From Calditrichia bacterium (GTDB taxonomy: Bacteria > Calditrichota > Calditrichia > RBG-13-44-9), in NCBI GenBank assembly GCA_026991005.1, contig JALXCH010000335.1, positions 1-5,634 of the forward strand: DNA of 5,634 nucleotides, given 5' to 3'. This document shows positions 1-5,438 of the stretch, one piece after another. The notes beneath the pieces were generated by a model, which saw nothing but the letters and a program-made list of their open reading frames with translations, was not told where the DNA came from and did not search any database. Both the position numbers and the translations under genes were made by a program. Numbering within the stretch: the first letter of the stretch is position 1; every line of letters begins with the position of its first letter.

Positions 1-328
1 CCAGACTGACAACCTCCTGTTGATGCACATCGAAAATGCGATTGCGGTAAATGAACATCCGTTTCGCAAAGTCTTTTTCCCTTCCGCCCTGCACCTCAAT
101 GTGAATTAACAACCACTTTTCCTCCCCGTTCTTCAAACACACCTGTACCAGCTTATCCACTATCCGACGTCCCGTCTCCCCTCCCCGCACAATCTGCTGA
201 AACTCCTTATCAAGAAATTTATATCCACAGGAAAAATCAATATCCGCGGCAATGTGAGGAAAGAAGAACTCCATGAATTCCCGAAACAAATGGGTGAGCG
301 CTTCTTTCCAGGCAGCATCTTCTGACAT
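1..328 (-). CDS. Rpn family / PD-(D/E)XK nuclease-type protein, N-terminal part (cut by window edge)
   Basis: The first 109 residues of a protein that runs off the left edge; no stop is seen. It resembles the large family annotated as 'Rpn family recombination-promoting nuclease / putative transposase' or 'cytosolic protein'. Visible family features are the opening WKEALTHLFREF segment, FFFP near residues 21-24, the AADIDFS and YKFLDKEFQQIV stretches (27-47), GRRIVDKLV (53-61), IHIEVQG (75-81) and KRMFIYRNRIFD (89-100). Asp58 with Glu78-Val-Gln80 matches the D...ExQ form of the PD-(D/E)XK core, so the catalytic centre appears intact as far as it can be seen. The ATG at 328 is chosen because a strong GGGAGGA Shine-Dalgarno sequence lies 4 bases upstream. 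Family members are linked to DNA cleavage and RecA-independent recombination (E. coli RpnA), but many have no tested role, so the function is inferred. The gene stands alone behind a long AT-rich spacer. It could also be a remnant further downstream; the window cannot say. Confidence 0.85.
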   Translation of the reverse strand, partial: MSEDAAWKEALTHLFREFMEFFFPHIAADIDFSCGYKFLDKEFQQIVRGGETGRRIVDKLVQVCLKNGEEKWLLIHIEVQGGREKDFAKRMFIYRNRIFDVHQQEVVSL

Positions 329-485
329 AGTTCCTCCCAAGCGTTTCTTTTACTCCACCAAGTTTGTTGTTTAACCCAATTGAATACGCTTTGCAAAAAC
401 AAAACAAAGAATCAAAATTTAATGAAATATCAGGAGTTAACTAAAGTTCTTTCTAATTAAATTTTGTGTCTTGCTTGAGCGGGAG

Positions 486-517
486 ATTCTTCACCCTGCT
501 TGCGCAGGGTTCAGAAT
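486..517. repeat. REP-like palindromic element
   Basis: An almost perfect palindrome: outer arms ATTCT (486-490) and AGAAT (513-517), a symmetric TC/TC interruption, inner arms ACCCTGC (493-499) and GCAGGGT (504-510), and a TTGC loop. It is flanked by GCGGGAG on the left and GACAGG on the right. The layout GATTCTTC-variable hairpin-CAGAATGACA matches a type of short dispersed intergenic repeat I recognise from many bacterial genomes, in which the outer sequence is constant and the inner stem varies with compensation. Only one copy lies in this window, so dispersal is not shown here. It is not followed by a T run on either strand, which argues against a simple intrinsic terminator. Confidence 0.6.
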
Positions 518-684
518 GACAGGTTAAAGTAATTTTTACGAAAATAAAGAAATAAAAAATTCTACTATTTCATTCGAATTACGGATAGAGTTTAATAAAA
601 AAGCGGAAATTTTTCAAATAATGGCATGCAATTTTTTAGTAGATTCCGGGGGAATTGAAAGTGAGGTTAAAATGGGGTAGTTCA

Positions 685-712
685 TCTAAAGAAAATGTTT
701 TTTCCTTTTAGA
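685..712. repeat. AT-rich imperfect hairpin
   Basis: Arms TCTAAA (685-690) and TTTAGA (707-712) enclose complementary A-rich and T-rich tracts, giving an imperfect stem with bulges. All pairs except the few G/C positions are A-T, so stability is low and it may be chance in AT-rich DNA. Confidence 0.2.
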
Positions 713-910
713 TTAGCAAAGATGATTTATTTCCCCGAATAAGTGCTTTGCCTTTTAAACGAGAGTACAGGAAATGTCCTCCAAGCAGGTTTCATTAGAC
801 GAATATCACTCTCTTCTGCGACCCTCTATTTTGCTTTCAAAATTTCTAAATATTTATTTTTTGGAGTAAAAAATCCCTCCCATTTCCTCTATTCGAGGTG
901 TTTTAAAGAA

Positions 911-1008
911 CCCGGGTGCAATCAAAGCTTTTTAAACTTTTTCTTCCACCGGATGATTTTAAAGGAGATGTGCTATTTCCATCCAGTAGCCCGGTTTAAG
1001 CACCCGGG
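911..1008. repeat. 9-bp inverted repeat downstream of the acyl-CoA ligase gene
   Basis: CCCGGGTGC (911-919) and GCACCCGGG (1000-1008) are perfect complements separated by 80 bases. The right arm can alternatively pair locally, CCCGG (990-994) with CCGGG (1004-1008), so the two foldings exclude each other. The element begins 12 bases after the ligase stop codon in the transcribed direction. After the distal arm the minus strand reads TTCTTTAAAA, only a poor U tract. It may act as a 3' mRNA structure or weak terminator, or be chance; the arms are unusually GC-rich for this AT-rich spacer. Confidence 0.3.
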
Positions 1009-1020
1009 AAAAATCTGAGA

Positions 1021-3144
1021 TTAACCATCCTTTTCTTCCAGGGCAATGCGGATGCGGGCATCCACAACTTTGCTGGAGCTAGCCTCCGGAAATGCTTTAA
1101 AAGGATTCAAATCCATTTCCTGAATCAAAGGCCAATCCAGTGCCAGTTGAGAGAGCCGTTGAATGTTCTCCGCCAGGAAATCCAGGTCCACTCCTGCCTG
1201 GCCGCGAACTCCCTGCAACAGCGGAAAACCTTTGATTTCGGCAATCATTTCCCGGGCATCGCGATCGGTCACCGGAGCCAGACGAAAACTCACGTCCCGA
1301 AACACCTCAATAAAAATTCCGCCCATGCCAAACATGATGAGCGGTCCGAAACCGGGATCCCGCTTCATGCCCAGAGCTACTTCCCGTCCTCCGGAAACCA
1401 TTTCCTGTACCAGAATTCCCAGGATTCGATCGCCCTCGGTAATTTTTAGAGCATTGCTCATGATTTCATCAAAAGCCTGACGGATACTCTCTTCGCTCTC
1501 CAGTCCAATTCGTACCCCGCCCATATCGGATTTATGCACAATATCATCCGATTCGATTTTTAGCACTACAGGTTTCCGGAGCTCACGGAAAAATGCCACC
1601 GCTTCTTCCGGAGACTGAACCAGTGCGGTGCGGGGGAGGGGGAAACCGTAATGTTCCAGAATGGAATACACTTCCATGCTCCGAAGGTATTCCCGTCCTT
1701 CGGCGCGCGCCTGTTCGAAAAGATGAATCAGTCCATTTTTGGGTGCTGTAAATTTTTTGACCTTCCCAAGCGGTGCTTTGCGCCACTGGCGGTAGCGCAG
1801 CATAGCGGCAATGGCACGGGCCGCCGATTCGGGATAGGCGTATACTGGCAGGTGGAGCTCCTGAAATACATCCAGACCACAGGAATCGTCCCATTGGGAC
1901 ATGAGTACCACAAAGACTGGTTTTTTACGGTTCTTGCTCAGTACCTCCCGTAAATTTTCGGCAATCATGCGGGGAGTGGTGTTAACCGGTGGGCGAACAA
2001 TAATTACCATCACTGCATCGGTGTTCTCGTCCCGCAACACGGCCTGGAGTGCCTGGCGATAGGTCTCTTCGTTGGCGCTGGCAATCATATCCACGGGATT
2101 GTGCACCGAAGCTTCCTCTGGCAGAAAGCTTCGGAGCGTATTCCGGGTTTTTTCGGAAAGGGGTGCCATTTGCAGACCGTTGCGCTCAATAGCATCGGTG
2201 GCCAGGATACCCGGACCCCCTGCGTTAGTTACCACGGCGACCCGGCCTCCTGCGGGAAGGGGTTGGGTGGAAAATGCCAGCGACAGTTCAAACAGCTCCT
2301 CGATGGAATCTGCTCGCAGGATACCCGTTTGTTTAAAGAGGGCATCGTTTGCGGCATCGCTGCTGGCCAGCGCGCCGGTATGGGAAGAAGCGGCTTTCGC
2401 TCCACTCTGGCTGCGCCCGGCTTTTACCGCAATCACCGGTTTGCGACGGCTTAAATTCCGCGCCACCCGGCGAAAACGTACCGCATCTTCTATACTTTCC
2501 AGATACAGCGTTACCACATCCGTACGCTCGTGGTTTTCCAGATATTCCAGAAAATCGCTGTCGCCCAGGTCGGCTTTATTCCCTTCGCTCACAAAAATGG
2601 AAAATCCCAATCGCAGCGTTTTGCTCATCTCCAGAACCGCCACACCCAGAGCGCCGGATTGGGAGACAAAGGCCACGTTCCCCACATACGGCTCGGTAGG
2701 CGAAAAGCTGGCATTCAAACTCACTTCAGGATCGGTGTTGATGATTCCCATGCAATTGGGGCCAATCAAACGCATGTTGTAGCGCTGCACTACCTCCATC
2801 AACTGGCGTTCACGCTCCACACCCTCGCCACCCACTTCCCGAAAGCCAGCCGTAATCATGATGATGTTGCGGATCCCTTTGCGTCCGCAGGATTCCACTG
2901 CTGCAATGGCCAGCTCCTTTCGTACCATGATGACTGCCAGATCCGGGACTTCCGGGAGCGATTCCACATCCGGATAGCAGGGAATTCCCGCAATCTCCGG
3001 TGCTTTGGGATTAATGGGATATATTTTTCCGCGATAGTTGAATTTCAAGACATTGTCGAAAAATACCCGTCCCAGACTCCCCTCTTTGCGCGAGGCACCA
3101 ATAATTGCAACAGAAGCAGGTTGAAAAAATCCGTCCAGTTCCAT
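1021..3144 (-). CDS. Acetyl-CoA synthetase (ADP-forming) type acyl-CoA ligase, fused alpha-beta
   Basis: A cytoplasmic enzyme of the NDP-forming acyl-CoA synthetase family: acyl-CoA + ADP + Pi = acid + CoA + ATP. It normally gains ATP from acetyl-CoA or a branched/aryl acyl-CoA during fermentation of sugars, amino acids or fatty acids. At 707 residues it has the usual length of the fused alpha-beta form. Order: Rossmann CoA-binding domain (about 1-130, with VAIIGASRKEGSLG and LIGPNCMG), succinyl-CoA-ligase-like domains (about 150-455, with FVSQSGALG and SEGNKADLGDSDFLEYL), then an ATP-grasp domain (about 480-707). The key residues known from the Pyrococcus furiosus enzyme can be placed: phospho-His at His255 (SSHTGALA), second His at His537 (VHKSDMGGV), Glu216 (LYLES) and Asp678 (MDLNPF). 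All are present, so it should be active. There is no C-terminal GNAT domain, so it is not a Pat-type protein acetyltransferase. Substrate (acetate, propionate, isovalerate, arylacetate) cannot be read from sequence. The ATG at 3144 has AAGGAG 5 bases upstream, overlapping the stop of the receiver gene: likely translational coupling. Confidence 0.93.
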   Translation of the reverse strand: MELDGFFQPASVAIIGASRKEGSLGRVFFDNVLKFNYRGKIYPINPKAPEIAGIPCYPDVESLPEVPDLAVIMVRKELAIAAVESCGRKGIRNIIMITAGFREVGGEGVERERQLMEVVQRYNMRLIGPNCMGIINTDPEVSLNASFSPTEPYVGNVAFVSQSGALGVAVLEMSKTLRLGFSIFVSEGNKADLGDSDFLEYLENHERTDVVTLYLESIEDAVRFRRVARNLSRRKPVIAVKAGRSQSGAKAASSHTGALASSDAANDALFKQTGILRADSIEELFELSLAFSTQPLPAGGRVAVVTNAGGPGILATDAIERNGLQMAPLSEKTRNTLRSFLPEEASVHNPVDMIASANEETYRQALQAVLRDENTDAVMVIIVRPPVNTTPRMIAENLREVLSKNRKKPVFVVLMSQWDDSCGLDVFQELHLPVYAYPESAARAIAAMLRYRQWRKAPLGKVKKFTAPKNGLIHLFEQARAEGREYLRSMEVYSILEHYGFPLPRTALVQSPEEAVAFFRELRKPVVLKIESDDIVHKSDMGGVRIGLESEESIRQAFDEIMSNALKITEGDRILGILVQEMVSGGREVALGMKRDPGFGPLIMFGMGGIFIEVFRDVSFRLAPVTDRDAREMIAEIKGFPLLQGVRGQAGVDLDFLAENIQRLSQLALDWPLIQEMDLNPFKAFPEASSSKVVDARIRIALEEKDG

Positions 3145-3156
3145 ACAATCTCCTTA
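3145..3156 (-). promoter_or_regulatory. Ribosome binding site overlapping upstream stop codon
   Basis: On the minus strand the sequence TAAGGAGATTGT precedes the ATG of the acyl-CoA ligase gene. The TAA (3154-3156) is the stop of the receiver gene and its last two bases are the first two of the AAGGAG Shine-Dalgarno (3150-3155). Terminating ribosomes would thus be placed over the initiation site of the next gene. Confidence 0.8.
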
Positions 3157-3525
3157 ATTTCCCTTTAACCGGCGTGCAATATTGTTGATTATCTGAATAA
3201 ACTCGGGAATATTCAACGGCTTTTTCAGGAATGCTTCCACATCCAGGCTGAGTACATCTTGGGGGCGATAAAGATGGGAATAACCGGTAATGAGCACCAC
3301 CGGAAGATCGGGCCGGAGGGCCTTCACCTGTTCCGTGAGCTGGAATCCGTTCATCTCCGGTAATTCCACATCGAAAATCGCGATATCGAACTGCCCGTTC
3401 CGAAAAATAGCCAGTGCTTCCTGCCCGTTACTGGCTGTGGTGACCATAAAACCACTCATGACAAAGGCATCTTTTAAGGTATTTAACAGATCGAAATCAT
3501 CATCCACAATCAGTAGGCGGGTCAT
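3154..3525 (-). CDS. Single-domain response regulator (CheY-like receiver)
   Basis: A 123-residue protein made only of a receiver domain, expected to be phosphorylated by a histidine kinase not present in this window. The receiver signature is complete: acidic pocket Asp8-Asp9 (LLIVDDD), phospho-acceptor Asp52 (IAIFDVELPEMNGF), Thr80 (VVLITGY), aromatic Phe99 and Lys102 before Pro103 (FLKKP). The protein ends about 18 residues after the KP motif, so there is no DNA-binding, enzymatic or linker segment; it must signal by contact with another protein or act as a phosphate relay or sink. The ATG at 3525 puts the first strand at the normal position and has a modest AAAGGGA site 5 or so bases upstream. 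The gene lies 9 bases before the acyl-CoA ligase gene and almost certainly shares its transcript. Whether the receiver senses or controls that enzyme's pathway is inference from position only; such receivers are often placed beside unrelated genes. Confidence 0.93.
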   Translation of the reverse strand: MTRLLIVDDDFDLLNTLKDAFVMSGFMVTTASNGQEALAIFRNGQFDIAIFDVELPEMNGFQLTEQVKALRPDLPVVLITGYSHLYRPQDVLSLDVEAFLKKPLNIPEFIQIINNIARRLKGN

Positions 3526-3555
3526 GATTTCCCTTTCCGTTTACATGGCTAGGGG

Positions 3556-3583
3556 AATATATGAATTTTCGCGTCCTGTTCAA
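3556..3583 (-). promoter_or_regulatory. Candidate sigma70-like promoter for receiver/acyl-CoA ligase operon
   Basis: On the minus strand TTGAAC (3578-3583) and TATATT (3556-3561) are separated by 16 bases. The -10 box matches TATAAT at five of six positions and the -35 box TTGACA at four of six. Transcription would start near 3548-3550, about 25 bases before the ATG at 3525. It sits in the 146-bp gap between the 169-residue unknown gene and the receiver gene. Consensus in this lineage is not known, so this is a candidate only. Confidence 0.4.
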
Positions 3584-3671
3584 GGAGTTTTTCAATTAAC
3601 CCCGGGGAAGGATCTGCTAAATAGGATGTTGCCGGGAGGACACGAATGGTACGTATCAACGGATTTTCCGG

Positions 3672-4181
3672 TTAATTGGCAGTTCCCATTTCTTCATCCG
3701 CCCGGTGAATACAATCAATCACATTTTTCAAGTAAATGAATATGAGTCCCGCCATGAAGTCGTCAAATTCACCCTGCGACGCTTCTTCAATAATGGCTTC
3801 GATGGTTACCCGGAGGAGAGGAACCTGAGGATGGTTCTCCAGTATCTTACTCACCACCTGAAAGAATTCCATCTCCTCCAGCACTCCAATTCTATCCAAC
3901 ATGCGAGCGTTTTCTTCATCAACTTTCAGAATAAGTTCATCATCGATTTGCTTTAAATGAGGGTTCTCTTGCTCCATGATACGCCAGATAAAATACCCGT
4001 ACATTAAAAGGACAGAGCGTGCCTCCTCGTTCAGGTCCTTTCCGCCAACGGTAAGCAAATAGGAGAGCAGCCAGGGTTGGCGGGAGGCGAATTCTTGCAC
4101 CACCAGTTGCACATCTTCCAGTCTGGTTTGCATAACCTCTTCCAAGCGCTCAAGAACTGTGTTCATCGGGATGGTACGCAT
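3672..4181 (-). CDS. Conserved-looking acidic helical protein of unknown function (169 aa)
   Basis: I do not recognise a named domain. The protein has no signal peptide and no clear membrane segment; it is rich in Glu, Asp, Leu, Ile and Met with a repeating hydrophobic pattern, so it is probably an all-helical soluble protein. Noticeable segments are VLERLEEVMQTRLEDV (9-24, amphipathic, possible short coiled coil), RQPWLLSYLLTVGG (34-47), NEEARSVLLMYGYFIWRIMEQENP (51-74), an acidic helix around 79-104 (IDDEL to LEEME) and a hydrophobic end helix DFMAGLIFIYLKNVIDCI (141-158). The ATG at 4181 is chosen over the ATG five codons later because AAAGGAT lies at a suitable distance before it and nothing comparable precedes the second. 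Translation shows coherent amphipathic structure across its full length, which supports a real gene. It lies 123 bases after the membrane-protein gene and 146 bases before the receiver gene, all in one direction. A role as adaptor or regulator is possible but not supported by any motif. Confidence 0.8.
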   Translation of the reverse strand: MRTIPMNTVLERLEEVMQTRLEDVQLVVQEFASRQPWLLSYLLTVGGKDLNEEARSVLLMYGYFIWRIMEQENPHLKQIDDELILKVDEENARMLDRIGVLEEMEFFQVVSKILENHPQVPLLRVTIEAIIEEASQGEFDDFMAGLIFIYLKNVIDCIHRADEEMGTAN

Positions 4182-4304
4182 GAATATCCTTTCCTGCTTC
4201 GTTAATGAAACGGATGCCCGGTGCTTTCCGGAAACGATTTAAAAAGTCACAACCACGTGTTCCCTGCATAAAAGCAACATTACTTCCGGGAGATGGGGTG
4301 GTAA
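4182..4304 (-). other. 123-bp spacer between membrane-protein and 169-aa genes
   Basis: No gene is assigned. A 10-bp perfect palindrome GGTAATTACC (4300-4309) contains the stop codon of the membrane-protein gene. A minus-strand frame stays open through the spacer but it is the continuation of a frame that is out of phase with the membrane-protein gene and has no ribosome binding site. No convincing terminator or promoter was found, so read-through into the 169-residue gene is plausible. Confidence 0.4.
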
Positions 4305-4958
4305 TTACCTCTGTTTCCGCAGGGTCTGAAATAGCCCAATAGTCATCAGAATAAGGCTCACGATGTAGAGAGGCCACCAGAAGTGCCCTGGTTGAAAAAT
4401 TTCGATTTGTTCCACACCGTATTGCCTGACGAAGGTAAATGCAGGCTGGAGGAAGGCAATCAAACCTGCACCGGCACCCAGAATAAAAATAGCCAAACTT
4501 CGAGTATCGAAGAAAACGGGTCGAGAGGTGGTGAGCGCCACACCGCCCCAGATGACGAAGAGCAGTGCAATGAGCGCCGGGCAGATCCAGGGACCAAACC
4601 AGGCCCAGGGAATCAGAAACAGAATGTCCCATTCACCCCAGTGGAGTGGCCAGCCGATAAAAACCTTTAGCCAGACATAGTAAAAAATATCCCAGATACC
4701 AAACTGGTACACGAAAGCAGCAAAAATTCGGGTGGTGTCCTTTTTCACAGCCAGGAACGCTACGCTGAGCATCATCACAATGGTGGCAGCTTCGCGAGCC
4801 AGTTCAACCTTCACATCCAGCGCATTGAACAGGCGTAAGGGGAAAATTGCCCGAATGTTGCCGGGATAGTACAACTCCCGTAAATACACCACCACTGCTG
4901 CTTCCAGCAATGCCATGGCAATGGCAAATATGGTTAGCCAGAAAACCTGCCGCTTCAT
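4305..4958 (-). CDS. Polytopic integral membrane protein of unknown function (217 aa)
   Basis: An inner-membrane protein with about six hydrophobic helices: roughly residues 5-27, 53-71, 77-100, 112-140 (one long or two short), 153-171 and 195-212. The first follows a short basic start (MKRQ), and the protein ends in a basic tail (LRKQR), consistent with a cytoplasmic C terminus. A marked aromatic block covers residues 83-123: VYQFGIWDIFYYVWLKVF, IGWPLHWGEWDILFLIPWAWFGPW, with paired WDI motifs (89-91 and 110-112). Such dense Trp/Pro patterning together with ELAREAATIVMML (52-64) looks like a conserved family of hypothetical membrane proteins I have seen in environmental bacteria, but I know no assigned function. 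No transporter, kinase or protease motif is visible. The ATG at 4958 fits the N-terminal helix and has an AGGTAGAG sequence a few bases upstream. It is the first gene after a 463-bp gap behind era, so it probably has its own promoter. Confidence 0.85.
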   Translation of the reverse strand: MKRQVFWLTIFAIAMALLEAAVVVYLRELYYPGNIRAIFPLRLFNALDVKVELAREAATIVMMLSVAFLAVKKDTTRIFAAFVYQFGIWDIFYYVWLKVFIGWPLHWGEWDILFLIPWAWFGPWICPALIALLFVIWGGVALTTSRPVFFDTRSLAIFILGAGAGLIAFLQPAFTFVRQYGVEQIEIFQPGHFWWPLYIVSLILMTIGLFQTLRKQR

Positions 4959-5421
4959 GGTTCTCTACCTGTTTTCTTCCTGACAAATTTACCTCACAAC
5001 TCCGGGGAAAAACAAATTAAAATCCAGGAAGCGAATTCAAAGGAAGAATAACCTTTCCCTGAAGAAACTAGGCTTGATTAAAGTTCACAAATTACTCCGC
5101 TGGAGGTAGAGAGAACATTTGGAAGAATATGAAAAGTGTTTCTGTGTGTTCCGGCAGGGTCGCCGCTGAATTCCAGTTTCACTTTTCTTTCCTGAAATTT
5201 TTCGGTGGATTCAGGACGAACGAACGCTCTTGGAGAATTGGTCACACCTTAACAACAACGTGGGTTTGTTTCTCGAAATACCCCTTTCCTCTGCCTTCTT
5301 GAAAACTAATTTTTTGCAAAAACTCTCCGGAAAAAGGAACGATTCTGTGTTTATTACCATTCCATGGGCGGTGTCACCGAATTCGCCTCTTTTGATTCAT
5401 GCCTAACTAGAAAATGGGCGG
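4959..5421. other. 463-bp intergenic region between era and the membrane-protein gene
   Basis: No coding frame of note on either strand. It holds a candidate promoter near the membrane-protein gene (4984-5016), a small inverted repeat TCCTGAA/TTCAGGA (5190-5196 and 5210-5216), a 12-bp palindrome TTTTTGCAAAAA (5311-5322) and two copies of ATGGGCGGT (5364-5372 and 5414-5422). No tRNA, riboswitch or known small-RNA signature was recognised. Confidence 0.6.
4984..5016 (-). promoter_or_regulatory. Candidate Bacteroidetes-type promoter for the membrane-protein gene
   Basis: The minus strand carries TAAATTTG (4984-4991), an exact match to the TAnnTTTG box at -7 of Bacteroidetes promoters, and TTTG (5013-5016) 21 bases further upstream, the usual place of the -33 box. 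Transcription would begin about 20 bases before the ATG at 4958. The motif is short and AT-rich, and the organism may not use this consensus, so chance is a real alternative. Confidence 0.27.
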
Positions 5422-5438
5422 TTAGTACCCCAACCGCC
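5417..5438 (-). terminator. Hairpin overlapping the era stop codon, possible terminator
   Basis: On the minus strand GGCGGTT (5432-5438) pairs perfectly with AACCGCC (5417-5423) across an 8-base loop. The hairpin includes the last sense codons and the TAA of era and is followed by CATTTTCTAG, a short imperfect T tract. The GC-rich 7-bp stem is a fair intrinsic-terminator candidate, and the 463-bp gap that follows agrees with the end of a transcript. The weak T tract lowers confidence. Confidence 0.4.

Larger units (their letters stand above)
329..1020. other. 692-bp AT-rich intergenic region
   Basis: No convincing gene lies between the start of the Rpn-type gene and the stop of the acyl-CoA ligase gene. 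A 91-codon open frame on the plus strand (743-1018) begins at GTG with no ribosome binding site, is rich in Phe, Lys and Ser as expected from translated AT-rich DNA, and resembles no family known to me. The region contains a palindromic repeat-like element (486-517), an AT-rich imperfect hairpin (685-712) and a 9-bp inverted repeat with widely spaced arms (911-919 and 1000-1008). The promoter of the Rpn-type gene should lie just above 329, but no pair of -35/-10 boxes stands out there. Confidence 0.7.

Noticed and set aside
160..402. Minus-strand 80-codon frame over the start of the Rpn-type gene
   Set aside because: Overlaps the recognised Rpn-type frame in another phase and resembles nothing.
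990..1008. Local CCCGG/CCGGG hairpin as an intrinsic terminator of the acyl-CoA ligase gene
   Set aside because: On the minus strand the T run comes before the hairpin, not after it, so it lacks the terminator layout.
743..1018. Plus-strand 91-codon open frame in the left spacer
   Set aside because: GTG start without a ribosome binding site, composition typical of translated AT-rich DNA, and no family resemblance.
2072..2782. Plus-strand 236-codon open frame opposite the acyl-CoA ligase gene
   Set aside because: Entirely antisense to a well-supported gene with complete catalytic motifs; Ser/Arg-rich translation typical of a shadow frame.
1021..3144. Protein lysine acetyltransferase (Pat/YfiQ-like) reading of the long gene
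   Set aside because: The GNAT domain that defines that group is missing; the protein ends with the ATP-grasp domain, and both histidines needed for ligase activity are present.
2530..3168. Plus-strand 212-codon open frame opposite the start of the acyl-CoA ligase gene
   Set aside because: Antisense shadow with His/Gln/Ser-rich composition, no family features, and it runs across the end of the receiver gene.
3600..3607. CCCCGGGG palindrome in the spacer upstream of the receiver gene as an operator
   Set aside because: Only 8 bases and does not extend; no second copy nearby to support a binding site.
4150..4632. Minus-strand 160-codon frame overlapping the membrane-protein gene and the following spacer
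   Set aside because: Out of phase with the membrane-protein gene, no ribosome binding site, and the translated sequence has no coherent domain pattern; the part inside the spacer is too short to stand alone.
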